Part shown: one piece after another, positions 55,331-63,894 of the stretch
How the letters are laid out: every line of letters starts with the position of its first letter
Numbering within the stretch: the stretch's first letter is position 1
DNA from: CAZVGZ01 sp964627605
GTDB lineage: Bacteria > Latescibacterota > MWCZ01 > CAZVGZ01
DNA: 64,000 bases
Assembly (NCBI GenBank): GCA_964627605.1
Contig: CAZVGZ010000013.1
Location: 24,286-88,285, forward strand
Direction: 5' to 3'
Position numbers and translations under genes: made by a program
The notes under the pieces: model-generated
Seen by the model: only the letters and a program-made list of their open reading frames with translations
Database searches by the model: none
What the model was told of the DNA's origin: nothing

Positions 55331-56235
55331 CAGATGAGTGGATGCCGCAGGATGACATTGACCTCTACGTGACCGGCAAAGATACTACGCTCAAGGCGGT
55401 GAATATGGCTTACTGGAATTTTCATGGTCAGTTTCCGCCAGGGGTAACTCTCGCTGATCTCACACGGTGGGGAGTTCGCCGCCATGTTTTTCAAAAGCCC
55501 GCCGCGTTCAACCAACCATACAACATGCCCGATGCTCCTAGGCCGCCGGGGGAACTCGGAGTGAAGCCGCACCCAACCGGCGGTATTGAAGTCCGATGAA
55601 TCCGCGAATCGGAGATGCTGCCAGATCAGGACACAGGCGTCGATGATTTCGCTGGTTATCGAGTCTATCGGCAGGCCGGGTCGCGGTTCGCCACATGGGA
55701 AGTGTCTGCGGAAGGTGCGGCATCGACATTTGCTGCGACGATCAATGGAACCGAGAGAATTTTCGTGAGTCGCGATGTAGTGTCCGGCACCGAGTGCTGG
55801 TATTCTGTCACCGCCGTCGACGATGGGACGCAGAACTGGACCGAGCTCGGGATTTCCCTGGAAAGTGGGCGCTGGTGGACGTGGAGCGGGTTCATACCCT
55901 ACACTGGTATCACGCCAAACGGCGACCCAATAGGGGTTTCCCGCAGCGCCGGACCATCCACCAACTCGCTGCTCGCCAATACACCAAACCCGTTCAACCC
56001 AACGACGACTCTGCACTATCAAGTCGCGACCGATACCGACGTGTCGTCGGTGGTCTACAATATGGCGGGGCAGGCTGTCAGGAAGCTGGTGAGCAGGCCG
56101 AAGGCGGCTGGCTTTCATTCTGTTGTTTGGGATGGTCGGGATGGGTTTGGTCGCGATGTGGCGAGTGGGGTGTATCTGGCGCGGTTTGTTGCTGGAGATG
56201 TGGTGCAGACGCGGCGGATGGTGTTGATTCGGTAG
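55331..56235 (+). pseudogene. Truncated secreted protein with a full FlgD-type C-terminal sorting domain
   Basis: The plus-strand frame enters near 55331 without a start and reads DDIDLYVTGKDTTLKAVNMA and GVRRHVFQKPAAFNQPYNMP to GGIEVR. TGA 55597 stands where related proteins have Trp. The frame then continues IRESEMLPDQDTGVDDFAGY and YRVYRQAGSRFATWEVSA, a fibronectin-like domain, and ends with NTPNPFNPTTTLHYQVATD, the sorting domain, and VWDGRDGFGRDVASGVYLAR to a terminal RRMVLIR. The tail is the intact version of the one broken off at 10063. The N-terminal part is lost at the join with cusA. Confidence 0.78.
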
Positions 56236-56301
56236 GTTATTTTAAGAAGTGGGGTGCGATCTGTGAGTCACGCCCCTACTACTATCTGATGAAGCCTAGT
56301 C

Positions 56302-57561
56302 CTAAAAAAACTTGTCCATGGCGGTTTTGATACGCCGGACGACCTCTTCGGCGGCTCCTGGAACCGGATCTGTCAGGCTCGGCAGAAAAATCAGGTTGTC
56401 CACCATCTTCTCGCTGATGGGGAAGTCGCCCTCTTTGTAGCCCTCGTAATCCTCAATCAGCACTCCGCGTCCGCTGGTGAACAGATCAAAACCTTTGGCG
56501 AAATAGGGCTGCCTGTGGAGCATGATGTAACCGCATCTGCCTGATGGTGCTCCAGCTTCCTTAAGGGCATCGATCACGTCGCCGATGGCTGCGCCGCTGA
56601 CCTGATCGGCGCGGTAGTGGACCGGGAAGGCGTAGTAGCCGCCGCGCTCACCGTGGTCAGTGACTCTGGCTGGATCCAGACCGGGAACGTCCGCCAAACC
56701 TGCTTCGACAGCTTCGACATAGGCTTTGCGCCCGGAGTTGAGCTTTGCTAGACGTTTTAGCTGCACCGAAGCGATTCCGATGGCGACCGGGTGGGAGCGG
56801 AATTTGACGCCGGTGCCCAAGGGCTGGAACTCCTTGTAGGTCTCCGTCAACAGATCAACACCTGCGATCCGGTTGGCCTGCCCCAACAGTGCAGCCCTCT
56901 CGAACACCTCTGCGTTGTCAGTGGCGAAAACACCGGCCTCGCCTCCGCTAACCGCTTTGGAGCCCTGAAGACTCCAACACGCTGCGTGACCGATGGAGCC
57001 GCTGGGTTTTCCGCGATAGGTAGCGCCGTGCGCGTGGGCGCAGTCTTCTATCACCGGTACGCCGGTCTCCTCGCTGATCGCCATCAACGCGTCCATGTCG
57101 CACAACCAACCCCACATATGCACACCGACGATCGCTTTGGTCTTGGGAGTGATTTTGCGGCGAACATCCTCAGGGTCGATCTGCATCGTCTCAGGATCAC
57201 TCTCGACGAATACTGGGCGAGCACCCATCATCGGCACCGGCGATATCGATCCGATCCACGTAAAAGTCGGACAGATCACCTCATCGCCAGGGCCAACACC
57301 CAGACCGTAGAGAGCGCACCAGACCGCCGCTGTGCCGTTATTGACGGTCATGGCGTGCTTGAGCCCTGAAAACTCTCGCCAATCCTCCTCAAAGGCCCGC
57401 ACGACCTCGGTGCCGCCGGAAAGCTCGTTGCGCAGCGTCATGTCGTATGCGATCTGCGCCTCTGCTTCGGTCATCTGCTGCCAGCGGTCAAGCTCGCTGA
57501 TTGGTGTGTTGGCGGTCTGCGTGAAAACTTTGGGGGCGCTTTCTGTGGTCGCTGTGGCCAT
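56302..57561 (-). CDS. DegT/DnrJ/EryC1/StrS-type aminotransferase
   Basis: A 419-residue PLP enzyme. ATG 57561 is preferred because AGGATG lies upstream; ATG 57570 is also possible. The cofactor site is visible: VNNGTAAVWCALYGLGVGPG, PVIEDCAHAHGATY with the PLP Asp, and WSLQGSKAVSGGEAGVFA with the Schiff-base Lys. Members transaminate keto-sugars for surface glycans or antibiotics. Some have lost the lysine, but this one keeps it. No other sugar-nucleotide gene is adjacent. Confidence 0.9.
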   Translation of the reverse strand: MATATTESAPKVFTQTANTPISELDRWQQMTEAEAQIAYDMTLRNELSGGTEVVRAFEEDWREFSGLKHAMTVNNGTAAVWCALYGLGVGPGDEVICPTFTWIGSISPVPMMGARPVFVESDPETMQIDPEDVRRKITPKTKAIVGVHMWGWLCDMDALMAISEETGVPVIEDCAHAHGATYRGKPSGSIGHAACWSLQGSKAVSGGEAGVFATDNAEVFERAALLGQANRIAGVDLLTETYKEFQPLGTGVKFRSHPVAIGIASVQLKRLAKLNSGRKAYVEAVEAGLADVPGLDPARVTDHGERGGYYAFPVHYRADQVSGAAIGDVIDALKEAGAPSGRCGYIMLHRQPYFAKGFDLFTSGRGVLIEDYEGYKEGDFPISEKMVDNLIFLPSLTDPVPGAAEEVVRRIKTAMDKFF

Positions 57562-57928
57562 GGGGCACATCCTGATTTTAGCCCGGTTTTTAGCAGCCAC
57601 TGATGCACTCACGACTAGCATGAAAAATGGCTGGCGGACCCGGGTAGGGCGGTTGAGTCATCAATCGTGGGAAAAACGCATCAGCTTTAGAACGAGTCAA
57701 GGGTTCTTTCACCGTAAGCAGCTGCACGTTTCAGGTGGACGATGGACTTAGTGTGATTTCTACAGCATCTCCTTGACCCGCTCAAAGCCCCAGGGTAACT
57801 TAAACTCTCCTGCCTGCTTTCACTTTGTCGGCGTGGGCGAGTCCCCCGAAATAATCTGCCCACCCCCCAGCCTTCGACTAAGTAGCGGCGGTACTGATGT
57901 CCCGCTTTTACAGGAACTCTTGCATACA
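57562..57928. other. Divergent intergenic region, no gene seen
   Basis: 367 bases between the DegT gene (minus) and the phosphofructokinase (plus). It should hold both promoters. A plus-strand frame continuous with the kinase is open from 57773 but shows no homology before ATG 57929. Confidence 0.4.
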
Positions 57929-59020
57929 ATGAGCCAACGAATCGGAATCTTGACCGGCGGCGGCGACGCTCCTGGCCTAAACGCTGTCATTCGCGCGGTA
58001 ACAGTTAAAGCGATTGAGTACGGGTATGAGGTGGTTGGGTTCGAGCGGGGTTGGGCCGGGCTTTTAGGCGAGGGACCCGATTACAGCACACCGGTCACCA
58101 GAGTTTTGGAGATGTCGGATGTCGAGGACATCCATCGTCATGGCGGAACGGTCCTGTTCTCCTCACGCACAAACCCGTCCAAAATCACCGATGACAGCGG
58201 TAAAGTAATCGGCTACGAGATCGCGAAAAAACATCTCGACGATTTGGAGATACACGCTCTAATCGCCGCTGGCGGTGACGACACTCTGGGGGTCGCGCTC
58301 AAGCTGCATGAGGCAGGTGCGAAAGTTGTAGGCGCTCCCAAAACGATCGACAACGACGTGTCAGGCACGGATTACACGTTCGGATTCGACACTGCGATCA
58401 ACCGCACGATGGAATCTCTTGACAGGCTCCAGTCGACAACGGTGTCGCATCAGCGGGTGACAGTGGTGGAGATAATGGGCCGCCACGCAGGTTGGATAGC
58501 GCTCCACGGTGGAATAGCAGGCGGCGCGAACTGGATCACCATCCCAGAGGTGGAGTTTGACGTAAAAGAGATTGCGGAGATGATAAAGGCGAGATATGCC
58601 GCTGGTAAGAAGTGGGCGCTGATCGCGGTGGCTGAAGGGTCGATTGATCCTGATCTTCAACGCAGGATTCAACACTCTGCTGAGACCGACGATTTTGGAC
58701 ACGTCCAGTTCAGCATCTCGCAGGGCGTCGCGAAAGTGGTTGCCGATGAGCTTGAAGAGCTCACCGGGTTCGAATCGCGGCACACGGTTTTAGGACACCT
58801 TCAGCGCGGCGGAGAACCGAGCGCTTTTGACAGGGTGTTGGGCACGAGGTTGGGTGTCAAAGTAGTTGAGATGATTAGAGAGAGCAATTTCGGCAAGATG
58901 GCTGCAGTTCAAGGCGGCGAAGGTGATCATATCGTCCCGGTCGATCTTGAGGTCGGGGTTGGAACTTCCAAGACAGTGCCACTCAAAGACTATGAAGTGG
59001 CCAAGCTCTTTTTTGGATAG
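57929..59020 (+). CDS. pfp: 6-phosphofructokinase, PPi-dependent type
   Basis: A 363-residue phosphofructokinase. GILTGGGDAPGLNAVIRA opens the fold. The donor-site residues are Asp118 in AAGGDDTLGVA and Lys138 in GAPKTIDNDV. ATP enzymes have Gly at both places (GGDGS, PGTIDND), so this is a pyrophosphate-using enzyme, which can run in both directions. VEIMGRHAGWIAL and LGHLQRGGEPSAFDR are the sugar-phosphate site. It starts the glycolytic run pfp-fba-gap-pgk-tpiA. Confidence 0.9.
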   Translation: MSQRIGILTGGGDAPGLNAVIRAVTVKAIEYGYEVVGFERGWAGLLGEGPDYSTPVTRVLEMSDVEDIHRHGGTVLFSSRTNPSKITDDSGKVIGYEIAKKHLDDLEIHALIAAGGDDTLGVALKLHEAGAKVVGAPKTIDNDVSGTDYTFGFDTAINRTMESLDRLQSTTVSHQRVTVVEIMGRHAGWIALHGGIAGGANWITIPEVEFDVKEIAEMIKARYAAGKKWALIAVAEGSIDPDLQRRIQHSAETDDFGHVQFSISQGVAKVVADELEELTGFESRHTVLGHLQRGGEPSAFDRVLGTRLGVKVVEMIRESNFGKMAAVQGGEGDHIVPVDLEVGVGTSKTVPLKDYEVAKLFFG

Positions 59021-59065
59021 ACACGAGGTTGCCGGTCTCGGCGTCACAGTCAAGCGAGGTCTCAA

Positions 59066-60010
59066 ATGCCACTCGTCAGCACAAAAGAGTTATTCCCTAG
59101 AGCCCTGAAGCACGGCTATGCCGTCGGTGGGTTCAACGTCAATAACATGGAGATTCTCCAGGGCATAGTGAACGCTTTGGGCGAAGCGAAATCGCCGGCG
59201 ATTCTCCAGGTATCATCTGGCGCTAGAAAATACGCCAGCCGCAAATATCTTATGCACCTGGTTCACGCGGCGACAGAGAGCGTTGATGTGCCTATCGCGC
59301 TGCATCTGGATCATGGCGACAGCCTTGAGCTGTGCAAATCGTGCGTAGAAGATGGGTTTACGTCGATAATGATAGACGCGTCACACCATCCGTTCGACGA
59401 GAATATCCGCGTTACTAAAGAGGTGGTGGAGTACTGTCACGACAAAGGCGTTCCAGTCGAAGCTGAACTGGGCACTCTGGCAGGTATCGAAGATGACGTG
59501 CAGGTTGCTGAGGGCGAAGAGGTGTTTACCGACCCCGATCAGGCTGTAGAGTTCATAGAACGCAGCGGCTGCGACTCGTTGGCTGTCGCCATCGGCACAA
59601 GCCACGGAGCCTATAAGTTTAAGGGTGCCCCGATGCTCGACTTTGAGCGTCTGGAGGAGATCAAGAAAAGGGTAGGTGATTTCCCGCTTGTGCTTCATGG
59701 GTCGTCATCGGTTCCAAAATACTTGGTGGACGAGTGCAACAAGTATGGCGGTGATCTTCCCAACGCAAGCGGCGTCACTGAAGAGATGATCGCAAAAGCG
59801 AGGTCGATGGGCGTGTGCAAGGTCAATATCGACACGGATTTACGTTTGGCTATGACCGCTACTATCAGGAAAGTATTTGCAGAGAAGCCAGTCGTGTTCG
59901 ACCCTCGGGAATATCTTGGACCTGGACGTGAGGCTATACAGACACTCGTCAGGCACAAACTCGACGTGCTTGGCAGCGTCGGCCACGCCGACGAATACAA
60001 CGTCGTCTAA
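59066..60010 (+). CDS. fba: Class II fructose-bisphosphate aldolase
   Basis: A 314-residue zinc-dependent aldolase cleaving fructose 1,6-bisphosphate. GYAVGGFNVNNMEILQGIV at the start, zinc ligands in PIALHLDHGDSLELCK and VEAELGTLAGIEDDV, the histidine in IGTSHGAYKF, and LVLHGSSSVPKYLVDE for the phosphate loop. It lies 45 bases downstream of the phosphofructokinase. The order suggests co-transcription. Confidence 0.94.
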   Translation: MPLVSTKELFPRALKHGYAVGGFNVNNMEILQGIVNALGEAKSPAILQVSSGARKYASRKYLMHLVHAATESVDVPIALHLDHGDSLELCKSCVEDGFTSIMIDASHHPFDENIRVTKEVVEYCHDKGVPVEAELGTLAGIEDDVQVAEGEEVFTDPDQAVEFIERSGCDSLAVAIGTSHGAYKFKGAPMLDFERLEEIKKRVGDFPLVLHGSSSVPKYLVDECNKYGGDLPNASGVTEEMIAKARSMGVCKVNIDTDLRLAMTATIRKVFAEKPVVFDPREYLGPGREAIQTLVRHKLDVLGSVGHADEYNVV

Positions 60011-60131
60011 CACTCAAAAAAACTGATCTCGGTCCGCAGGCTCCGATGGCATAGATTGGGGCCTGCGGGCTCGTGGCATGTAGTGCATATCAGCATAACT
60101 ACAATTGAGACACCCGCTGGAGGAATTACAA

Positions 60132-61136
60132 ATGACGAATGTTAGAATGGGCATCAATGGGTTTGGACGGATCGGTCGTCTGGTGACCAGGGCCGCTATC
60201 AAAGATGGTGGGGTAGACATTGTCGGTGTGAACGATATCACCGACGCCAAGACACTGGCCCATCTACTCAAATACGACTCCGTGCATGGTGTCTATGACG
60301 GTGAGATCAAGACTGTCGAAGGCGGTATCTCCATAGACGGCACAGTGGTTCCGGTATGCGCAGAACGTGACCCGTCAGACCTGCCTTGGGGCGACCTAGG
60401 GGTGGACCTCGTACTCGAATCCACAGGTATTTTCGCTAACAAAGAGGACATGTCCAAGCATGTGTCTGCCGGCGCCCCGAAAGTGTTGTTGTCGCAACCG
60501 CCCAAAGGTGATCTCGACGCGATTGTGGTCTACGGCGTCAACCACGATGTCCTTACATCCGCTGACCAGTACGTCTCAAACGCATCGTGCACCACCAACT
60601 GCCTTGCGCCGATGGCTAAAGTGCTCAACGACAGTTTTGGCCTCAAGCGCGGGCTGATGGCGACAATCCACGCCTACACAAACGACCAGCGGATACTCGA
60701 TCTGCCCCATTCAGACCTGAGGCGCGCCAGAGCCGCTGCGGCAAACATGATCCCAACAACGACAGGTGCTGCGCGGGCCGTTGGTAGGGTAATAGCCGAT
60801 CTCGACGGCAAGCTGGACGGCTATGCCATGCGCGTGCCGGTGCCCGACGGATCGGTGACCGACCTCACGTCTGAGCTCGAAAAGGACGCCACGGTCGATG
60901 AGATCAATGCCGCATTCAAAGCTGCTGCTGAGGGCGAGCTAAAAGGCGTTTTAGAGTACTGCGAAGATCCGATTGTCTCCAGCGATATTGTGGGCAATCC
61001 GCACTCTTCGATCATTGACGCGCTCTCCACATCGGTCATGGGCGGCAATCTGGCGAAGACCCTGTCGTGGTACGACAACGAGTGGGGTTTCTCGAGCCGC
61101 GTGGTCGATGTCGCCAAATATTGGGCATCGCTTTAG
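60132..61136 (+). CDS. gap: Glyceraldehyde-3-phosphate dehydrogenase
   Basis: A 334-residue GAPDH. The Rossmann motif GINGFGRIGRLVTRAA begins at about residue 7 and the catalytic Cys is in SNASCTTNCLAPMAK near residue 152. The C-terminal SWYDNEWGFSSRVVD is standard. GGAGGAATTAC precedes ATG 60132. A terminator-like hairpin follows before pgk. Confidence 0.97.
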   Translation: MTNVRMGINGFGRIGRLVTRAAIKDGGVDIVGVNDITDAKTLAHLLKYDSVHGVYDGEIKTVEGGISIDGTVVPVCAERDPSDLPWGDLGVDLVLESTGIFANKEDMSKHVSAGAPKVLLSQPPKGDLDAIVVYGVNHDVLTSADQYVSNASCTTNCLAPMAKVLNDSFGLKRGLMATIHAYTNDQRILDLPHSDLRRARAAAANMIPTTTGAARAVGRVIADLDGKLDGYAMRVPVPDGSVTDLTSELEKDATVDEINAAFKAAAEGELKGVLEYCEDPIVSSDIVGNPHSSIIDALSTSVMGGNLAKTLSWYDNEWGFSSRVVDVAKYWASL

Positions 61137-61150
61137 ACTGTTATCAGTGT

Positions 61151-61192
61151 GGGGATGTCGGCCTAATCGCTGATGTCCCCATCTGCTTTTTT
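61151..61192 (+). terminator. Hairpin with T run between gap and pgk
   Basis: GGGGATGTCGGC pairs with GCTGATGTCCCC over 12 bases (two G-T pairs) around CTAATC-type loop, then CATCTGCTTTTTT. It lies 27 bases before the pgk start, so it may act as a partial terminator that sets the gap-to-pgk ratio. Confidence 0.6.
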
Positions 61193-61218
61193 CGGTGTTT
61201 TTTTTAGGAGCCGGACCT

Positions 61219-62412
61219 GTGGCTGTCCAGAGTTTGGAAGATATCAGTGTAAGGGGCAAACGCGTGCTGATGCGCGTGGACTTCAATGTGCCTCTGGACG
61301 ATCAAGGGAGTATCACCGACGACACCCGCATCAGGGAGTCGCTGGCGTCCGTCCATAAGATCATTGACGGCGGTGGGCGACTCGTGCTGATGTCGCACCT
61401 CGGTCGGCCCAAGGGCATACCAGTGTCTTCAATGAGTTTGGCTCCGGTGGCAGAGCGGCTCCGCGAGCTTCTCAATACAGACGTAGGTCTCGCACCTGAC
61501 TGTATCGGCGACGATGTAACCTCTTTGGTCAATTCGATAGGTGATGGTGAACTGCTGCTGTTGGAGAACCTTCGGTTCCACGCCGAAGAGGAGGCCAACG
61601 ACACCGGCTTCGCTAAGAGTTTGGCGTCTCTTGCGGATGTCTATGTCAATGACGCGTTCGGCGCAGCACACAGGGCGCACGCTTCCACTGAGGATGTGGC
61701 TAACCACGTCGATGTCGTGGCGGCGGGCTATCTGTTGCAGAAAGAACTCGATTTTATGGGTAGGGCCACAGGCGATCCGGCACGACCCTTCATCGCAATA
61801 CTCGGCGGTGCCAAAGTATCAGGTAAAATTGACGTCATAGATAACTTGCTCCCCAAAGTCGATGCCCTGATGATCGGTGGCGGTATGGCCTACACATTCT
61901 TCAAGTCGCGGGGATGGGAAGTTGGTCTTTCGCTGCTTGAGGAGGATAGGGTCGCGCTGGCAGATGATATTTTCAGGCGGGCAGACGAGCTGGGAACACA
62001 GCTTCTGCTGCCCATTGATACGGTTGTCGCGTCAGGGCCCTCAGACGGAGCGAACAGACGTATCGTTCGCAGCGATTCGATTCCAAGCGATCTGGAAGGC
62101 TTGGATATCGGCCCTGTGACACGCGGTGTGTTCTCCGAAGCGGTGAGCCAGTCCAAAACTGTTGTGTGGAACGGCCCGATGGGTTTTTTCGAGGAGGCTG
62201 CGTTCGCCGAGGGCACTAGAGCTGTTGCTGAAGCGATGGTGAAAGCGACTAAGGCTGGATCGACGACTATCGTCGGTGGTGGTGACTCTGCGGCGGCGGT
62301 GACTCAGATGGATCTGGCTGACAAAGTATCGCATGTGTCCACCGGTGGCGGCGCATCGTTGAAGTTTTTGGAAGGCAAAACGCTGCCAGGTGTGGCTGCG
62401 CTGGATCGATAG
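61219..62412 (+). CDS. pgk: Phosphoglycerate kinase
   Basis: A 397-residue kinase making ATP from 1,3-bisphosphoglycerate. GTG 61219 with GGAG upstream is chosen. The N-domain has RVLMRVDFNVPLDDQGSITD and VLMSHLGRPKG. The nucleotide domain shows AILGGAKVSGKIDVIDNLL, TVVWNGPMGFFEEAAFAEGT and the TTIVGGGDSAAAV with VSTGGGASLKFLEGK loop. It is part of the glycolytic cluster. Confidence 0.96.
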   Translation: MAVQSLEDISVRGKRVLMRVDFNVPLDDQGSITDDTRIRESLASVHKIIDGGGRLVLMSHLGRPKGIPVSSMSLAPVAERLRELLNTDVGLAPDCIGDDVTSLVNSIGDGELLLLENLRFHAEEEANDTGFAKSLASLADVYVNDAFGAAHRAHASTEDVANHVDVVAAGYLLQKELDFMGRATGDPARPFIAILGGAKVSGKIDVIDNLLPKVDALMIGGGMAYTFFKSRGWEVGLSLLEEDRVALADDIFRRADELGTQLLLPIDTVVASGPSDGANRRIVRSDSIPSDLEGLDIGPVTRGVFSEAVSQSKTVVWNGPMGFFEEAAFAEGTRAVAEAMVKATKAGSTTIVGGGDSAAAVTQMDLADKVSHVSTGGGASLKFLEGKTLPGVAALDR

Positions 62413-62466
62413 CCCGAAGACATTAAATAGCCCCTAAGAACCATTGCGAATGTAGAAGAGGAGAAT

Positions 62467-63222
62467 ATGAGACGACCGATAGTAGCAGGTAACTGGAAGA
62501 TGAATATGACGGCCCCTGAAGGCCGTGCACTGGTGGATCAGCTTTTACCTATGGTGTCTGATGCATCCGGTGTGGACGTTGTGGTCTGCCCGCCGTTCAC
62601 TACTATCGCCTCTGTGGTTGATGGCGTCAAATCGAGCGACGTGGCCGTAGGCGCTCAGGACATGTACTGGGAAGACTCCGGTGCCTACACGGGCCAGATC
62701 GCTCCTCAGATGTTGTTGACCGCTGGCTGTACCTGGGTTATCATTGGACATTCTGAGCGTCGGCAGTTTTTTGGCGAGACCAACGACACCGTCGCCAGGA
62801 AAGTCGCCAAAGCGTTTGAAGTGGGCCTGAAGCCCATCATGTGTGTTGGTGAGAATCTTGAGGAGCGTGAGGCTGGGTGCACGGAAGCGGTTGTGGAAGA
62901 TCATGTTCGAGGTGGACTCGCCGGGCTGAGCAGCGAACAGGTTGGAAAATTGGTAGTCGCCTACGAACCGGTTTGGGCGATCGGCACCGGAATGACCGCA
63001 ACAAAGCAACAGGCGCAAGACGTTCACGCGTTTATACGCAAACTGCTCGCGGAGATAGCTGGTGACGAGAGTGCAGAGGCGGTTCGCATTCAATACGGCG
63101 GAAGTGTCAAGCCTGATAACGCTGTGGAGCTATTCTCCGAGCCGGATATTGATGGGGGGCTCATCGGCGGTGCTGCCCTCAAAGCCGACGATTTCGCAGC
63201 GATCGTGAATGCTGCGGCTTGA
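62467..63222 (+). CDS. tpiA: Triosephosphate isomerase
   Basis: A 251-residue TIM enzyme. RRPIVAGNWKMNMTAPEG opens it with Lys in NWKMN. The catalytic His lies in VIIGHSERRQFFGE and Glu in VVAYEPVWAIGTGMTAT, with the phosphate loop IQYGGSVKPDN. AAGAGGAGAAT stands just before ATG 62467. It follows pgk after 54 bases. Confidence 0.97.
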   Translation: MRRPIVAGNWKMNMTAPEGRALVDQLLPMVSDASGVDVVVCPPFTTIASVVDGVKSSDVAVGAQDMYWEDSGAYTGQIAPQMLLTAGCTWVIIGHSERRQFFGETNDTVARKVAKAFEVGLKPIMCVGENLEEREAGCTEAVVEDHVRGGLAGLSSEQVGKLVVAYEPVWAIGTGMTATKQQAQDVHAFIRKLLAEIAGDESAEAVRIQYGGSVKPDNAVELFSEPDIDGGLIGGAALKADDFAAIVNAAA

Positions 63223-63253
63223 TATTGGCCTTTTCTATGAGAAATGAAATAAG

Positions 63254-63574
63254 ATGTTTTACAGTGTCTTGATGGGTCTGTTTGTCCTGTTCTGCTTTCT
63301 GCTGGTCGTCGTTGTTCTGATGCAGGCAGGAAAGGGTGGCGGAGTCGCTGCGATGGGTGGTGGCGCCGATCAGTTTCTGGGCGGTCGCGCTGCATCGAAT
63401 GTTCTGGTTAAGAGCACATGGACTTTGGCTATTGTCTTCATGATCGGAGCGATTCTGCTCAACTGGTTGGGACCCACCAAACAGGCACCAGGACAGACTG
63501 AGGGACAGCGTGCGATTGAGGCGACACCAGCTATACCTCCATCATCTCAACCGCAGTTGCCGCCAGGACAGTAA
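63254..63574 (+). CDS. secG: Preprotein translocase subunit SecG
   Basis: A 106-residue SecG with two membrane helices (VLMGLFVLFCFLLVVVVLMQ and the TWTLAIVFMIGAILLNWL region) joined by the family loop QAGKGGGVAAMGGGADQFLG. The C-terminal tail is Pro/Gln-rich. It joins SecYE in the Sec channel. Its place after tpiA and before a tRNA-Leu is common in bacteria. Confidence 0.93.
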   Translation: MFYSVLMGLFVLFCFLLVVVVLMQAGKGGGVAAMGGGADQFLGGRAASNVLVKSTWTLAIVFMIGAILLNWLGPTKQAPGQTEGQRAIEATPAIPPSSQPQLPPGQ

Positions 63575-63585
63575 TTAGAAACGTT

Positions 63586-63670
63586 GCGGGAGTGGTGGAA
63601 TTGGTAGACACGCAGCGTTGAGGGCGCTGTGCCTGCTAAGGGCGTGCCGGTTCAAGTCCGGCCTTCCGCA
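63586..63670 (+). tRNA. tRNA-Leu (anticodon GAG)
   Basis: An 85-base class II tRNA. The acceptor stem GCGGGAG pairs with CTTCCGC (one G-T pair), followed by discriminator A. The D arm contains GGAATTGGTAGACACG. The anticodon stem CAGCG/CGCTG carries loop TTGAGGG, giving GAG. A long variable arm (TGCCTGCTAAGGGCGTG) and the T arm CCGG-TTCAAGT-CCGG follow. No CCA is encoded. Confidence 0.96.
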
Positions 63671-63684
63671 TTTCTGTTATACAT

Positions 63685-63721
63685 CGCCCCCCGTTTGGAT
63701 CAGTCGCTCTTTTGGGGGGCG
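63685..63721 (+). terminator. Hairpin after tRNA-Leu
   Basis: CGCCCCCC and GGGGGGCG pair perfectly over eight bases around a 21-base loop. There is no T run after it, so it is a terminator-like structure rather than a strong intrinsic terminator. Confidence 0.4.
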
Positions 63722-63894
63722 TCAGTGTGTACGGTGTCTTACCTAGTGCTTTGCTGGTGATCCGGTCGGTCTTTCGGCATTCCAACGAGAGCGGCGTGGA
63801 TCAGATGAAGGCTGATTGGCGTTCTGCGGGGCCTGAGGTTTTGCTGATGACCACGATACTGCGATTCACCACTGTAAAATGATAAAATCCCATA

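Noticed and set aside
55597..55599. TGA in the sorting-tail protein as a Sec codon
   Set aside because: The position looks like a Trp codon (TGG to TGA) and the protein is truncated at its start as well.
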